Assembly (NCBI RefSeq): GCF_026544205.1
Contig: NZ_JALNUI010000031.1
Span: forward strand, 1 to 41,712
Direction: 5' to 3'
Origin: Curtobacterium sp. GC_Cur_3
Lineage (GTDB): Bacteria; Actinomycetota; Actinomycetes; Actinomycetales; Microbacteriaceae
Length of the DNA stretch: 41,712 bases
Shown here: positions 29,348-36,862 of the stretch, piece by piece
Layout of the letters: every line of letters starts with the position of its first letter
Position numbering within the stretch: the stretch's first letter is position 1
The notes under the pieces: generated by a model
Told to the model about the DNA's origin: nothing
Databases searched by the model: none
Seen by the model: only the letters and a program-made list of their open reading frames with translations
Made by a program: the position numbers and the translations under genes

Positions 29348-30958
29348 ATGAGCGACTCGGTGTACGACATCACCACCGCCGGCAACGAGCCCGTCGCCGG
29401 CTGGCACCCCGGCCGCCCGGGCCACGAGATCGGTTCGCGCCGCGCTGCCCGGATGGCGCAGACCGGCACGCAGCCGACCGTCGCCCCGGCCCAGCCGGTG
29501 CCGGACGTCCCCGTGTACGACGTCGCCGTGCACGACGTCCCCGTGTACGACGTCCCCGTGTACGACCTCGGCGACGACGTCGCCGGGTGGCCCGCACCGT
29601 CCGGCTCACCCGTCGCCGTGCCGGTGGCGCAGCCGCACGCCGCCCCGGCGACCCCGCCGGCTGCGGTCCCGCCGTCGACGGCCAGCTACGGCTACCCCGA
29701 CGCGGTGACCCAGCACCTGCCGGTCGTCCCTGTGCAGCCGACCACGAGCCTCCAGGTCCTGCCCGGCTCGGACAGCTCGGAGATCCACTTCACCCACCAC
29801 GCGCGGGAGGTCGCCGACCCGGACCTGCTGACCGCGCTCGCGCAGGTCGTCTACCAGGGGGCCTCGGACCTCCACCTGACCGCCGATGCCGCACCGACGG
29901 TGCGCGTCGACGGCGCCCTGCGCCCGGCGGTCCCGGGTGGGCCGTGGGCGCGGAACAAGGTGGTGGCGGCGCTCACGACGTTGCTGTCCGCCGAGCAGGC
30001 CGCTCAGTTCGACCAGGACCAGGAACTCGACTTCGCCTACTCGCTGTCGCCGGAGTACCGCTTCCGGGTGAACTACTACCAGCAGCGCGGCAACTGGGGC
30101 GCGGCCTTCCGCATCATCCCCACCAAGATCAAGACGCTCAAGCAGCTCGGCATCCCGGCGCACGTGTCGGAGTTCGCCAAGCTGCCGCGTGGGCTCGTGC
30201 TCGTGACCGGTCCCACCGGGTCCGGCAAGTCGACCACCCTCGCCGCGCTCATCGACCTCGTCAACGAGACCCGTGCTGACCACATCGTGACGGTCGAGGA
30301 CCCGATCGAGTTCATGCACGACCACAAGAAGGCGATCATCAACCAGCGCGAGGTCGGTGCGGACACCCACTCGTTCGCCGCCGCCCTGAAGCACGTCCTG
30401 CGGCAGGACCCCGACGTGATCCTGATCGGCGAGCTCCGCGACCTCGAGACCATCTCGGTCGCGCTGACCGCGGCCGAGACCGGGCACCTGGTGTTCGCGA
30501 CCCTGCACACGCAGAGCGCTCCGGGCACGATCGACCGCATCATCGACGTCTTCCCGCCGCACCAGCAGGGGCAGATCCGGACGCAGCTGGCCACGACGCT
30601 CGAGGGCGTCGTCTGCCAGACGCTCGTGCCGAAGGCGAACGGCTCCGGTCGCGTCGTCGCCACGGAGATCATGAAGACCACCCCCGCCATCGCCAACCTG
30701 GTCCGCGAGGGCAAGACGTACCAGATCACCTCGGCCATGCAGGCCGGGCGTGACGCCGGCATGCACACCATGGACCAGGACCTCGCCGAGCTCGTCAACG
30801 TCGGCACCGTCACCCGTGCCGCGGCGATGGAGAAGGTCCACGACCACGACGGCTTCGACCGGCTCGTCCAGCGCGTCGAGTCCCCCTCCGACTCGTCCGC
30901 CGCGGCCATCGCCGCGAGCGAGATCGACTTCGGCGACAAGTTCTCCGGAGGCCACTGA
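29348..30958 (+). CDS. pilT: Type IV pilus retraction ATPase PilT with long N-terminal extension
   Basis: A 536-aa protein. Residues about 145-500 are a full PilT: Walker A GPTGSGKST (288-296), the Asp box TVEDPIEF, Walker B DPDVILIGELRD, ATLHTQSA, and the PilT signature AIANLVREGKTYQI (AIRNLIRE-like). PilT disassembles pili and drives twitching or DNA uptake. The first 145 residues are an added disordered region rich in Pro, Val and Ala, with four DVPVY-type pentapeptide repeats; usual PilT is about 350-380 aa. ATG 29348 has AGGGGA upstream, 21 nt after the pilB stop. The stop overlaps the pilC start (TGATG). Confidence 0.95.
   Translation: MSDSVYDITTAGNEPVAGWHPGRPGHEIGSRRAARMAQTGTQPTVAPAQPVPDVPVYDVAVHDVPVYDVPVYDLGDDVAGWPAPSGSPVAVPVAQPHAAPATPPAAVPPSTASYGYPDAVTQHLPVVPVQPTTSLQVLPGSDSSEIHFTHHAREVADPDLLTALAQVVYQGASDLHLTADAAPTVRVDGALRPAVPGGPWARNKVVAALTTLLSAEQAAQFDQDQELDFAYSLSPEYRFRVNYYQQRGNWGAAFRIIPTKIKTLKQLGIPAHVSEFAKLPRGLVLVTGPTGSGKSTTLAALIDLVNETRADHIVTVEDPIEFMHDHKKAIINQREVGADTHSFAAALKHVLRQDPDVILIGELRDLETISVALTAAETGHLVFATLHTQSAPGTIDRIIDVFPPHQQGQIRTQLATTLEGVVCQTLVPKANGSGRVVATEIMKTTPAIANLVREGKTYQITSAMQAGRDAGMHTMDQDLAELVNVGTVTRAAAMEKVHDHDGFDRLVQRVESPSDSSAAAIAASEIDFGDKFSGGH
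29504..29563 (+). repeat. 15-bp tandem repeat in pilT
   Basis: Four in-frame 15-bp units (GACGTCCCCGTGTAC and variants) encode DVPVY, DVAVH, DVPVY and DVPVY, residues 53-72 of PilT. Copy changes would keep the frame. Confidence 0.85.
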
Positions 30959-32181
30959 TGTCACTCGCATTCGACTACCGCGGGCGGGACGTCGCCGGCA
31001 AGCTCGTGAAGGGGCGGCTCGACGCTGCGTCCGAGGGTGCCGTCGTCGCCCGGCTGCGCGGGATGGGCGTCTCGCCGATCGACATCAGCGAGGCCAAAAC
31101 GGGCACCGGGCTGCAGACCGAGATCAAGATCCCGGGGTTCGAGAAGGGCGTCGGGCTCAAGGACCTGGCGATCATGGCGCGGCAGGCATCGACGATGCTG
31201 TCGTCGGGGTTGTCGCTGCTGCGCGCGCTGACGATCCTCACCGACCAGACCGACAACAAGAAGCTCAAGGGCGTGCTCGCGAAGGTCCGCGACGAGGTCG
31301 AGCACGGTGTCTCCTTCTCGGACGCGGTGTCGAGGTACCCGGTCGACTTCCCGCCGATCATGATCAACATGATCCGGGCGGGGGAGACGGGCGGCTTCCT
31401 GGACCAGGCGATGGACTCGATCGCCACCAACTTCGAGAAGGAGCACAAGCTCCGCTCGACCATCAAGTCCGCGATGACCTACCCGGTCGTCGTGCTGTGC
31501 ATGTCGCTCGCCGCTGTTGTCATCATGCTCGTGTTCATCGTCCCGATCTTCCAGGACATGTTCTCCAGCCTCGGTGGCAAGCTCCCCCTGCCGACGATGA
31601 TGCTCGTCTACCTGTCGCACGCGATGGTCTACGTCGGGCCGGTCCTCGCCGTGGCGATCATCCTCGGGTGGTTCTGGTGGCGCGCGAACAAGAACACCGA
31701 CCGGGTCCGTGCCTTCGTCGACCCGCTCAAGCTGAAGCTCCCGGTGTTCGGGCAGCTCAACCGCAAGATCGTGATGGCCCGGTTCTCCCGGAACCTGTCG
31801 AACATGATCGGTGCCGGGGTGCCCATCCTCGAGGCGCTGAGCATCGCCGGTCAGGTGTCGAACAACTTCGTCGTCGAGAAAGCGCTGAACCGCGTTTCCG
31901 AATCGGTCCGGAAAGGCGAATCGATCGCCGCTCCACTGGAACGCGAAACGGTTTTCCCGACAATGGTCTCGCAGATGATCGCCGTCGGTGAAGACGCCGG
32001 TTCCATGGAATTGATGTTGGAACGCATCGCGACCTTCTACGACAATGAAGTGGAATCCACCACCGAGGCATTGACGTCACTCATCGAGCCGCTGCTCATC
32101 GCGTTCCTCGGCGTGGTCGTCGGTGGCATGATCGTCGCGCTCTACCTGCCGATCTTCCAGATCTCCACGCTCATCAAGTAA
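30958..32181 (+). CDS. pilC: Type IV pilus platform protein PilC
   Basis: A 407-aa GspF/PilC-family inner-membrane platform protein, which couples the PilB and PilT ATPases to the growing pilus. The two GspF domains are recognisable: LKDLAIMARQASTMLSSGLS opens the first and IVMARFSRNLSNMIGAGVP the second, each followed by an AGE/GED-G block (MIRAGETGGFLD; MIAVGEDAGSME). Membrane helices lie near residues 180-205, 220-240 and 375-400. The ATG overlaps the pilT stop by one base. Codons 308-375 use GAA, AAA, TTG and GTT, while the rest of the gene uses GAG and AAG almost only. A terminator follows. Confidence 0.95.
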   Translation: MSLAFDYRGRDVAGKLVKGRLDAASEGAVVARLRGMGVSPIDISEAKTGTGLQTEIKIPGFEKGVGLKDLAIMARQASTMLSSGLSLLRALTILTDQTDNKKLKGVLAKVRDEVEHGVSFSDAVSRYPVDFPPIMINMIRAGETGGFLDQAMDSIATNFEKEHKLRSTIKSAMTYPVVVLCMSLAAVVIMLVFIVPIFQDMFSSLGGKLPLPTMMLVYLSHAMVYVGPVLAVAIILGWFWWRANKNTDRVRAFVDPLKLKLPVFGQLNRKIVMARFSRNLSNMIGAGVPILEALSIAGQVSNNFVVEKALNRVSESVRKGESIAAPLERETVFPTMVSQMIAVGEDAGSMELMLERIATFYDNEVESTTEALTSLIEPLLIAFLGVVVGGMIVALYLPIFQISTLIK

Positions 32182-32197
32182 CGAGGACCCCTCATGG

Positions 32198-32228
32198 CGG
32201 ACCACCCCCTCGCGGGGGTGGTCCGTTT
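32198..32228 (+). terminator. Terminator after pilC
   Basis: A 12-bp perfect stem (CGGACCACCCCC and its complement) with loop TCGC (32198-32225), followed by TTT. It separates the pilBTC transcript from the pilA promoter. Confidence 0.85.
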
Positions 32229-32234
32229 GGTCGT

Positions 32235-32314
32235 CACCCCTGGTACTGGGGGCATTTCGCACTCGTGTGCCCCCCGTTCTCGGGATTATGCCCGGAAACC
32301 AGCGTGAATACGCT
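32235..32314 (+). promoter_or_regulatory. pilA promoter region with paired upstream motifs
   Basis: Motif C is CACCCC-TGGTACT-GGGGGCA (32235-32254) and motif D is CCCCCC-GTTCT-CGGG (32270-32284). The TACT and TTCT cores are 33 bp apart, as in the pilB promoter. A -10-like TACGCT at 32309-32314 lies 32 bp after core D, with no recognisable -35. The predicted start, near 32321, gives a leader of about 60 nt. Confidence 0.5.
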
Positions 32315-32381
32315 CGACACCGGCGGCAGAGCTAGCCCCCGAACCCTTTCCGAAATCATTCCCGAAAGAATGGAAGAGCAC

Positions 32382-32843
32382 ATGTACTCCGCTCTCATGG
32401 GCAAGCTGAACGCTCGCCGCAACGGCCTCGTCGAGAACAACGACAAGGGCTTCACCCTGATCGAGCTCCTGGTCGTCGTGATCATCATCGGCATCCTCGC
32501 CGCGATCGCCATCCCGGTGTACCTCGGCATCCAGAACAACGCGAAGGACTCGGGCGCGCAGTCCGACCTGTCGAACACGAAGACGGCGATCATCGCCGTG
32601 CAGACCCAGGCCAACGCGTCGACCTTCCCCACCACCGCGCCGAGCTTCACGACCGACCCTTACAAGGCGGCCGGCGCGACGAGCAACAGCTCCGACACGC
32701 TCACCTACACGGCGAACTCGGGCGGCACGGCGTTCTGCATCCAGGCCAAGAGCAAGTCGGGAACGAACTTCGGCATCACCGACAACAGTGGTGCCGCCAA
32801 GGGCACCTGCTCGGCCGGGGTCTTCACCGCGGCCACCTCGTAG
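32382..32843 (+). CDS. pilA: Major type IV pilin PilA
   Basis: A 153-aa prepilin. The leader ends in NNDKG, with cleavage after Gly23, and the mature protein begins FTLIELLVVVIIIGILAAIA with the conserved Phe+1 and Glu+5. The mature chain is about 130 aa, with a Ser/Thr-rich globular part and two Cys (in AFCIQ and GTCSAG) that should close the C-terminal disulfide loop. The second ATG (32382) is preferred: GGAAGAG lies just before it, while the ATG at 32370 has poorer spacing. A hairpin follows the gene and probably limits readthrough into the minor pilins, keeping PilA most abundant. Confidence 0.92.
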   Translation: MYSALMGKLNARRNGLVENNDKGFTLIELLVVVIIIGILAAIAIPVYLGIQNNAKDSGAQSDLSNTKTAIIAVQTQANASTFPTTAPSFTTDPYKAAGATSNSSDTLTYTANSGGTAFCIQAKSKSGTNFGITDNSGAAKGTCSAGVFTAATS

Positions 32844-32858
32844 TCGACCTGACGGGGA

Positions 32859-32886
32859 CGGGCGGGTCGAGCGATCGACCCGCCCG
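32859..32886 (+). terminator. Hairpin between pilA and the minor pilins
   Basis: A 12-bp perfect stem (CGGGCGGGTCGA and complement) with loop GCGA. It probably acts as a partial terminator or an mRNA stabiliser that sets the PilA to minor-pilin ratio. Confidence 0.7.
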
Positions 32887-32931
32887 GTCCGTACACCGAC
32901 ACCACACGGGCACGACCGAGAGGAGCAGCGC

Positions 32932-34320
32932 GTGATCACCGCAATCGCACGTCGTCTCCGGGCGGCACGGGAGTCCGACGAGGGCTTCTCGATCATCGAG
33001 GTCATGGTCGCGATGACCATCTTCGCGATCATCGCCGCCGGGGTCGCGATGGGCATCGCGTCGACGCTGTTCCTCACCCAGGACAACCGCTCCCGTGAAG
33101 CGGCGCTGAACCTCGCGAACCAGGCGCTCGACGCCGCGCGCAGCACCAAGGACGTGTTCACGCTCGACGACGACACGTCCCAGCAGGCGATCGGTGCCCA
33201 GAACTACACGATCACGCGCACCACCAACTGGATCAACTCCGACGGCACCGACAACTCCTGTGGCGCCGGCAGCGGGGTGCTCGCCTACAAGCGCGTGGCC
33301 GTCACGGTGTCGTGGTCGAGCCACTCCTCGCCGAAGCAGAAGCGTGTCGTCATCGACTCGCTCATCGCACCGTCCTCGGCGGTCTCGAGTGCGACGGCCT
33401 CGACCATCGTCGTCGGCGTGCAGACCGCCACCGGCGGCCCGAACCAGGGCGTCAACGTCGCGATCACCGCCCGTTCGGACGGCGCCAAGAGCCTCCCGGC
33501 CCAACCGGCGGCGACCGATGCCAACGGCTGCAGCTACGCCCTCGGCGTCACGCCGGGCACGTACCGGATCACGATCACGAAGGCCGGCAACATCGACCCA
33601 GACGGGGCGCCTGCGCCGTACTTCGACGTGACGACCTCCACCGGTGGCGTCGGCAACAAGACCTTCACGTACGACCAGGGCATCAACGTCACGGTCGGAG
33701 CGCCGCTGAACGCCAACGGCAAGGCGGTCAAGCTCCCGACGTCCATGACGACGAGCTTCCAGAACGCCAGTGCGGTGAAGACGATCTCGACGACCTCCAC
33801 GACCCTGTTCCCCTACTCCGACGGCTGGAACGTCGTTGCGGGCAGCTACACCTCGACCTGCACCGACGTCGACCCGACCGCGTGGAGCACGCCGACCGCG
33901 AGCAAGCTCGTCGTGTCACCGTTCGTCTTCACCGACTCGAACACGTCGCTGGGGACACCGGGCTTCAACCCGACGAGTGCGACCGCGGCCACCGCCCGCG
34001 CGCCGATGGGCATCGTCGACGTGAAGCTGAGCGGCCTCGACACCGTGCTGGTCGCGACGGTCAAGAACACGAGCCCGGCGGGCGGGGACCCCGGGTGCTC
34101 CCCGGCCACGACGTACTCGTTCACCGGGCTGAACAGCCTGACGCCGACCACCATCGCGCTGCCGTACGGCTCGTGGACGCTCCGCGGCAGCACTGCGCTC
34201 GGCGGACTGCTCAGCTCGAACAGCCAGACCGTGGGAGCGACGCCCGGTGTCCTGAACGTCAACACCTCGGTGAACGGCAACGTCGTCACCCTCGACCCGA
34301 GGACGGTGCCGACACCGTGA
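32932..34320 (+). CDS. Large type IV pilin-like protein (minor pilin, putative adhesin or tip subunit)
   Basis: A 462-aa prepilin, three times the size of PilA. The class III signal is RESDEG with cleavage after Gly18 and mature start FSIIEVMVAMTIFAIIAAG (Phe+1, Glu+5). A pilin-type globular part of about 130 residues is followed from about residue 160 by beta-rich modules. One (GVNVAITARSDG... YALGVTPGTYRITITKAG) resembles a CNA-B or carboxypeptidase-regulatory-like beta sandwich; a second Thr/Ser-rich beta region ends the chain. Four Cys lie in the mature part. The start is GTG 32932 with GAGGAG upstream. The position after pilA and before PilW- and PilX-like genes suits a PilV-type tip adhesin; that role is inference. 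Confidence 0.85.
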   Translation: MITAIARRLRAARESDEGFSIIEVMVAMTIFAIIAAGVAMGIASTLFLTQDNRSREAALNLANQALDAARSTKDVFTLDDDTSQQAIGAQNYTITRTTNWINSDGTDNSCGAGSGVLAYKRVAVTVSWSSHSSPKQKRVVIDSLIAPSSAVSSATASTIVVGVQTATGGPNQGVNVAITARSDGAKSLPAQPAATDANGCSYALGVTPGTYRITITKAGNIDPDGAPAPYFDVTTSTGGVGNKTFTYDQGINVTVGAPLNANGKAVKLPTSMTTSFQNASAVKTISTTSTTLFPYSDGWNVVAGSYTSTCTDVDPTAWSTPTASKLVVSPFVFTDSNTSLGTPGFNPTSATAATARAPMGIVDVKLSGLDTVLVATVKNTSPAGGDPGCSPATTYSFTGLNSLTPTTIALPYGSWTLRGSTALGGLLSSNSQTVGATPGVLNVNTSVNGNVVTLDPRTVPTP

Positions 34321-35027
34321 TGACGCGACTGCAGCGCCTCCTGGCGCGGGCCCGGGGCGAGGAGCGCGGCCTCACGCTGTCCGAGCTCATCATCGCGATG
34401 TCGCTCTCGGTCCTGATCCTGACGGTGGCGGGTTCGTTCCTGGTGTCCTCGCAGAAGGCTGCGAAGGTCGCGAGTTCCGTCAGCGCCAACACCCGCGTCG
34501 CCGCGACCGTGATGAACGAGGTCGGCCGCAACCTGCGGGCAGCGACGGACAACCCGGTCTCCACCGGCGACGACTCGCAGTTCGCCTTCCAGTACGCGAG
34601 CGCCACCTCGGTCCGGTTCTTCGCCTACGTCAACCTCGACTCCAGCCTGTCGAAGGCGGTCGAGGTCCAGCTCACCCTGGACACGACCCGCAAGGTGATC
34701 ACCGAGACCAAGTGGAACGGCACGGCGGTCGCCGGGAACTCCTCGTACTACTCCTTCCCGCTGGCGACCGGGTCGCTGCTGTCCGCGGCACCGAGCTCGA
34801 CCCGCACGCTGGCGACGTCCGTGACGAGCACGTCCCTCTTCGCGTTCTCGGACGCGGCCGACACCCCGCTCGGCTCGTTGACGGCACCCGTCGCGGCCGT
34901 CGACCTCCCCGACATCCGCGCGGTCGACGTCAGCGTCACCATCGGCGCGAGCGCGACGGACCCGAACGCCGTGTCCCTGACCAACACGGCCAGCATGCCG
35001 AACATCGTGATGGGAGCCTCCTCGTGA
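34320..35027 (+). CDS. PilW-like minor pilin
   Basis: A 235-aa prepilin. The cleavage site follows GEERG near residue 17, and the mature start is LTLSELIIAMSLSVLILTVAG, with Glu+5 kept but Leu instead of Phe at +1. The mature part is Ser/Thr/Ala-rich, with beta strands typical of PilW/GspJ-like minor pilins (VRFFAYVNLD, KAVEVQLTLDTTRKVITE). No Cys is present in the mature domain. ATG 34320 overlaps the preceding stop (TGATG); GTG 34317 is an equally coupled alternative. It probably joins the pilus-initiating minor-pilin complex. Confidence 0.82.
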   Translation: MTRLQRLLARARGEERGLTLSELIIAMSLSVLILTVAGSFLVSSQKAAKVASSVSANTRVAATVMNEVGRNLRAATDNPVSTGDDSQFAFQYASATSVRFFAYVNLDSSLSKAVEVQLTLDTTRKVITETKWNGTAVAGNSSYYSFPLATGSLLSAAPSSTRTLATSVTSTSLFAFSDAADTPLGSLTAPVAAVDLPDIRAVDVSVTIGASATDPNAVSLTNTASMPNIVMGASS

Positions 35028-36862
35028 TCCGTCTCCTCCGGGCGATCCGCGCACGCGACGACGAACGTGGCGTTGCCTTGGCCGTGGTCGTCCTCATCGG
35101 CATGGTCGTGATGCTCCTCGTCGCGACGATGGTCGCCGTCGCGACGAGCGGCGCGCGCGTGACCTCCACCGACACGGCGTGGAACCGCGCGATCGCAGCG
35201 GCCTACTCGGGCGTCGCGGACTACCAGTCACGCCTCAACGCCGACAACACGTACGGCAACTACGGCCAGCCGAACGCGCCGTTCAGTGCCGCCAGCGGCA
35301 CCAGCAGCTTCCCGAAGGGCACCGGCGGGAACCAGGCGTTCAACTACCAGTCGGGCACCGCGTGGGTGTCCGTCCCGACGGCGGACGGTTCGGCCAGCGA
35401 CGCGTCCTTCCGGTACGCCGTGGACAACAGCAAGCTGTCGTCGCAGGGTGTCATCCGCCTGCAGTCGACGGGGCGCGCGGGCAACACGACCAGGACCGTG
35501 GTCGCGAACGTGCGTCCGGACGGCTTCTCCAACTACCTGTACTTCACGAACTACGAGTCCGGGGACCCGACCGTCACGAACGAGAAGGGCATCGGGACGG
35601 CGCCCTGCACGAGTGCGTACCGGCCCGCGGCGACGAGCACGACCTGCGACCAGATCCAGTTCGGGCAGAACGACACGCTCGAGGGGCCGGTCCGGTCGAA
35701 CGACCAGATCAAGGCCTGCGGGGCGACGTTCAAGAGCACCTTCCAGAGCGTCTACGGCTGGACGAGTGCGAACTGTGGGACCGCCGCCGCCAAGTTCGCC
35801 TCGAACCCGGCGACCGTCTCGACGCTCACGCCCCCGTCGACGATCGGGGACCTGCGCGACTCGATGCGGTCTGACCTGCCGGCGACCACGGACACCGTGG
35901 AGGGCACCGGGTGCCTGTACACCGGCCCGACGAAGATCACCTTCAACGGCAACGGCACCATGACGGTCCTGTCCCCGCTGACGATCCGGAGCAACGTGAC
36001 CGGAGCGACGGCGACGCCCGGAGCGCTGATCACCGGTGCACCGACGCAGCCGGACAAGTGCGGCCGACTCGCCGACCTCCGGAGCTCGGCCGGGGCAACG
36101 GTCCCGATCCCGAAGAACAACATGGTCTTCGTGCAGAACGAACCAGCGGCGCGGGCTGCCGGGACGGCTCAGGACCCGAACTACTGGAAGGGCAACGCCG
36201 AGACGAAGACCATCCCGACGGCCTGCGACACCGCGGGGACGGCCAGCCAGTGGACCAGCTCGAAGGCGAACGGCGTCGGGTACCCGTCCGTCGGGAACTC
36301 GTCGACGACGTCCGAGGCCGACCCGACGGCCGGTGCCGGTGCCAACGTCGTCACGCCCTACGGCTGCGACCGCGGTGACGTCTTCGTCCAGGGGACCGTC
36401 GACAAGGCCGTGACCGTCGCCGCGGAGAACTACGTCTACGTGACCGGCGACGTCAAGTACCCCTCCACCCGGTCGCCGTCGACGGTGCTGGGGCTCATCG
36501 GCCAGCGGGCGGTCTGGGTGTGGAACCCCGTGAACGCGGCTGGGAACCCCCTCCTGCCCGCCAACCGCGAGGTCGACGCGGCGATCCTGTCGAACCTCGG
36601 GACCTTCGTCGTCCAGAACTGGACGCGAGGGCCGACGGCCGGGCGCGGCACGCTGACGGTCAGCGGCTCGATCGCACAGAACTTCCGCGGTGCGGTCGGT
36701 CTCGCCAGCGGACAGGGCTTCGACAAGAGCTACCGGTTCGACCCCAGCCTGGCGACGTACACGCCGCCGAAGTTCCCGCAGCCGACGGTGACGACCTACC
36801 GCGTCGCGACCCAGGTGGAGTCGAAGACGGCGTACGACGTGAACGGAGCACCCGTCCCGTGA
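35024..36862 (+). CDS. PilX-like large minor pilin / pilus assembly protein
   Basis: A 612-aa protein. The N-terminus MIRLLRAIRARDDERG then VALAVVVLIGMVVMLLVATM is that of PilX/GspK-like proteins: a prepilin-like site after Gly16 but no Glu at +5. The region after it has about 570 residues, far larger than PilX of diderms (about 200). It has eight Cys, GPTKITFNGNGTMTVLSPLTI-like beta-helix strands, and a C-terminal part (VFVQGTVDKAVTVAAENYVYVTGDV) that resembles right-handed beta-helix or bactofilin-like repeats. GTG 35024 overlaps the PilW-like stop (GTGA). Without Glu+5 such pilins usually cap the pilus tip; that role is inference. Confidence 0.8.
   Translation: MIRLLRAIRARDDERGVALAVVVLIGMVVMLLVATMVAVATSGARVTSTDTAWNRAIAAAYSGVADYQSRLNADNTYGNYGQPNAPFSAASGTSSFPKGTGGNQAFNYQSGTAWVSVPTADGSASDASFRYAVDNSKLSSQGVIRLQSTGRAGNTTRTVVANVRPDGFSNYLYFTNYESGDPTVTNEKGIGTAPCTSAYRPAATSTTCDQIQFGQNDTLEGPVRSNDQIKACGATFKSTFQSVYGWTSANCGTAAAKFASNPATVSTLTPPSTIGDLRDSMRSDLPATTDTVEGTGCLYTGPTKITFNGNGTMTVLSPLTIRSNVTGATATPGALITGAPTQPDKCGRLADLRSSAGATVPIPKNNMVFVQNEPAARAAGTAQDPNYWKGNAETKTIPTACDTAGTASQWTSSKANGVGYPSVGNSSTTSEADPTAGAGANVVTPYGCDRGDVFVQGTVDKAVTVAAENYVYVTGDVKYPSTRSPSTVLGLIGQRAVWVWNPVNAAGNPLLPANREVDAAILSNLGTFVVQNWTRGPTAGRGTLTVSGSIAQNFRGAVGLASGQGFDKSYRFDPSLATYTPPKFPQPTVTTYRVATQVESKTAYDVNGAPVP

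Noticed and set aside
29348..30958. PilT as a frameshifted fusion of two genes
   Set aside because: The frame is continuous, the ribosome binding site precedes the long form, and the extension is in-frame low-complexity sequence, not part of another domain.
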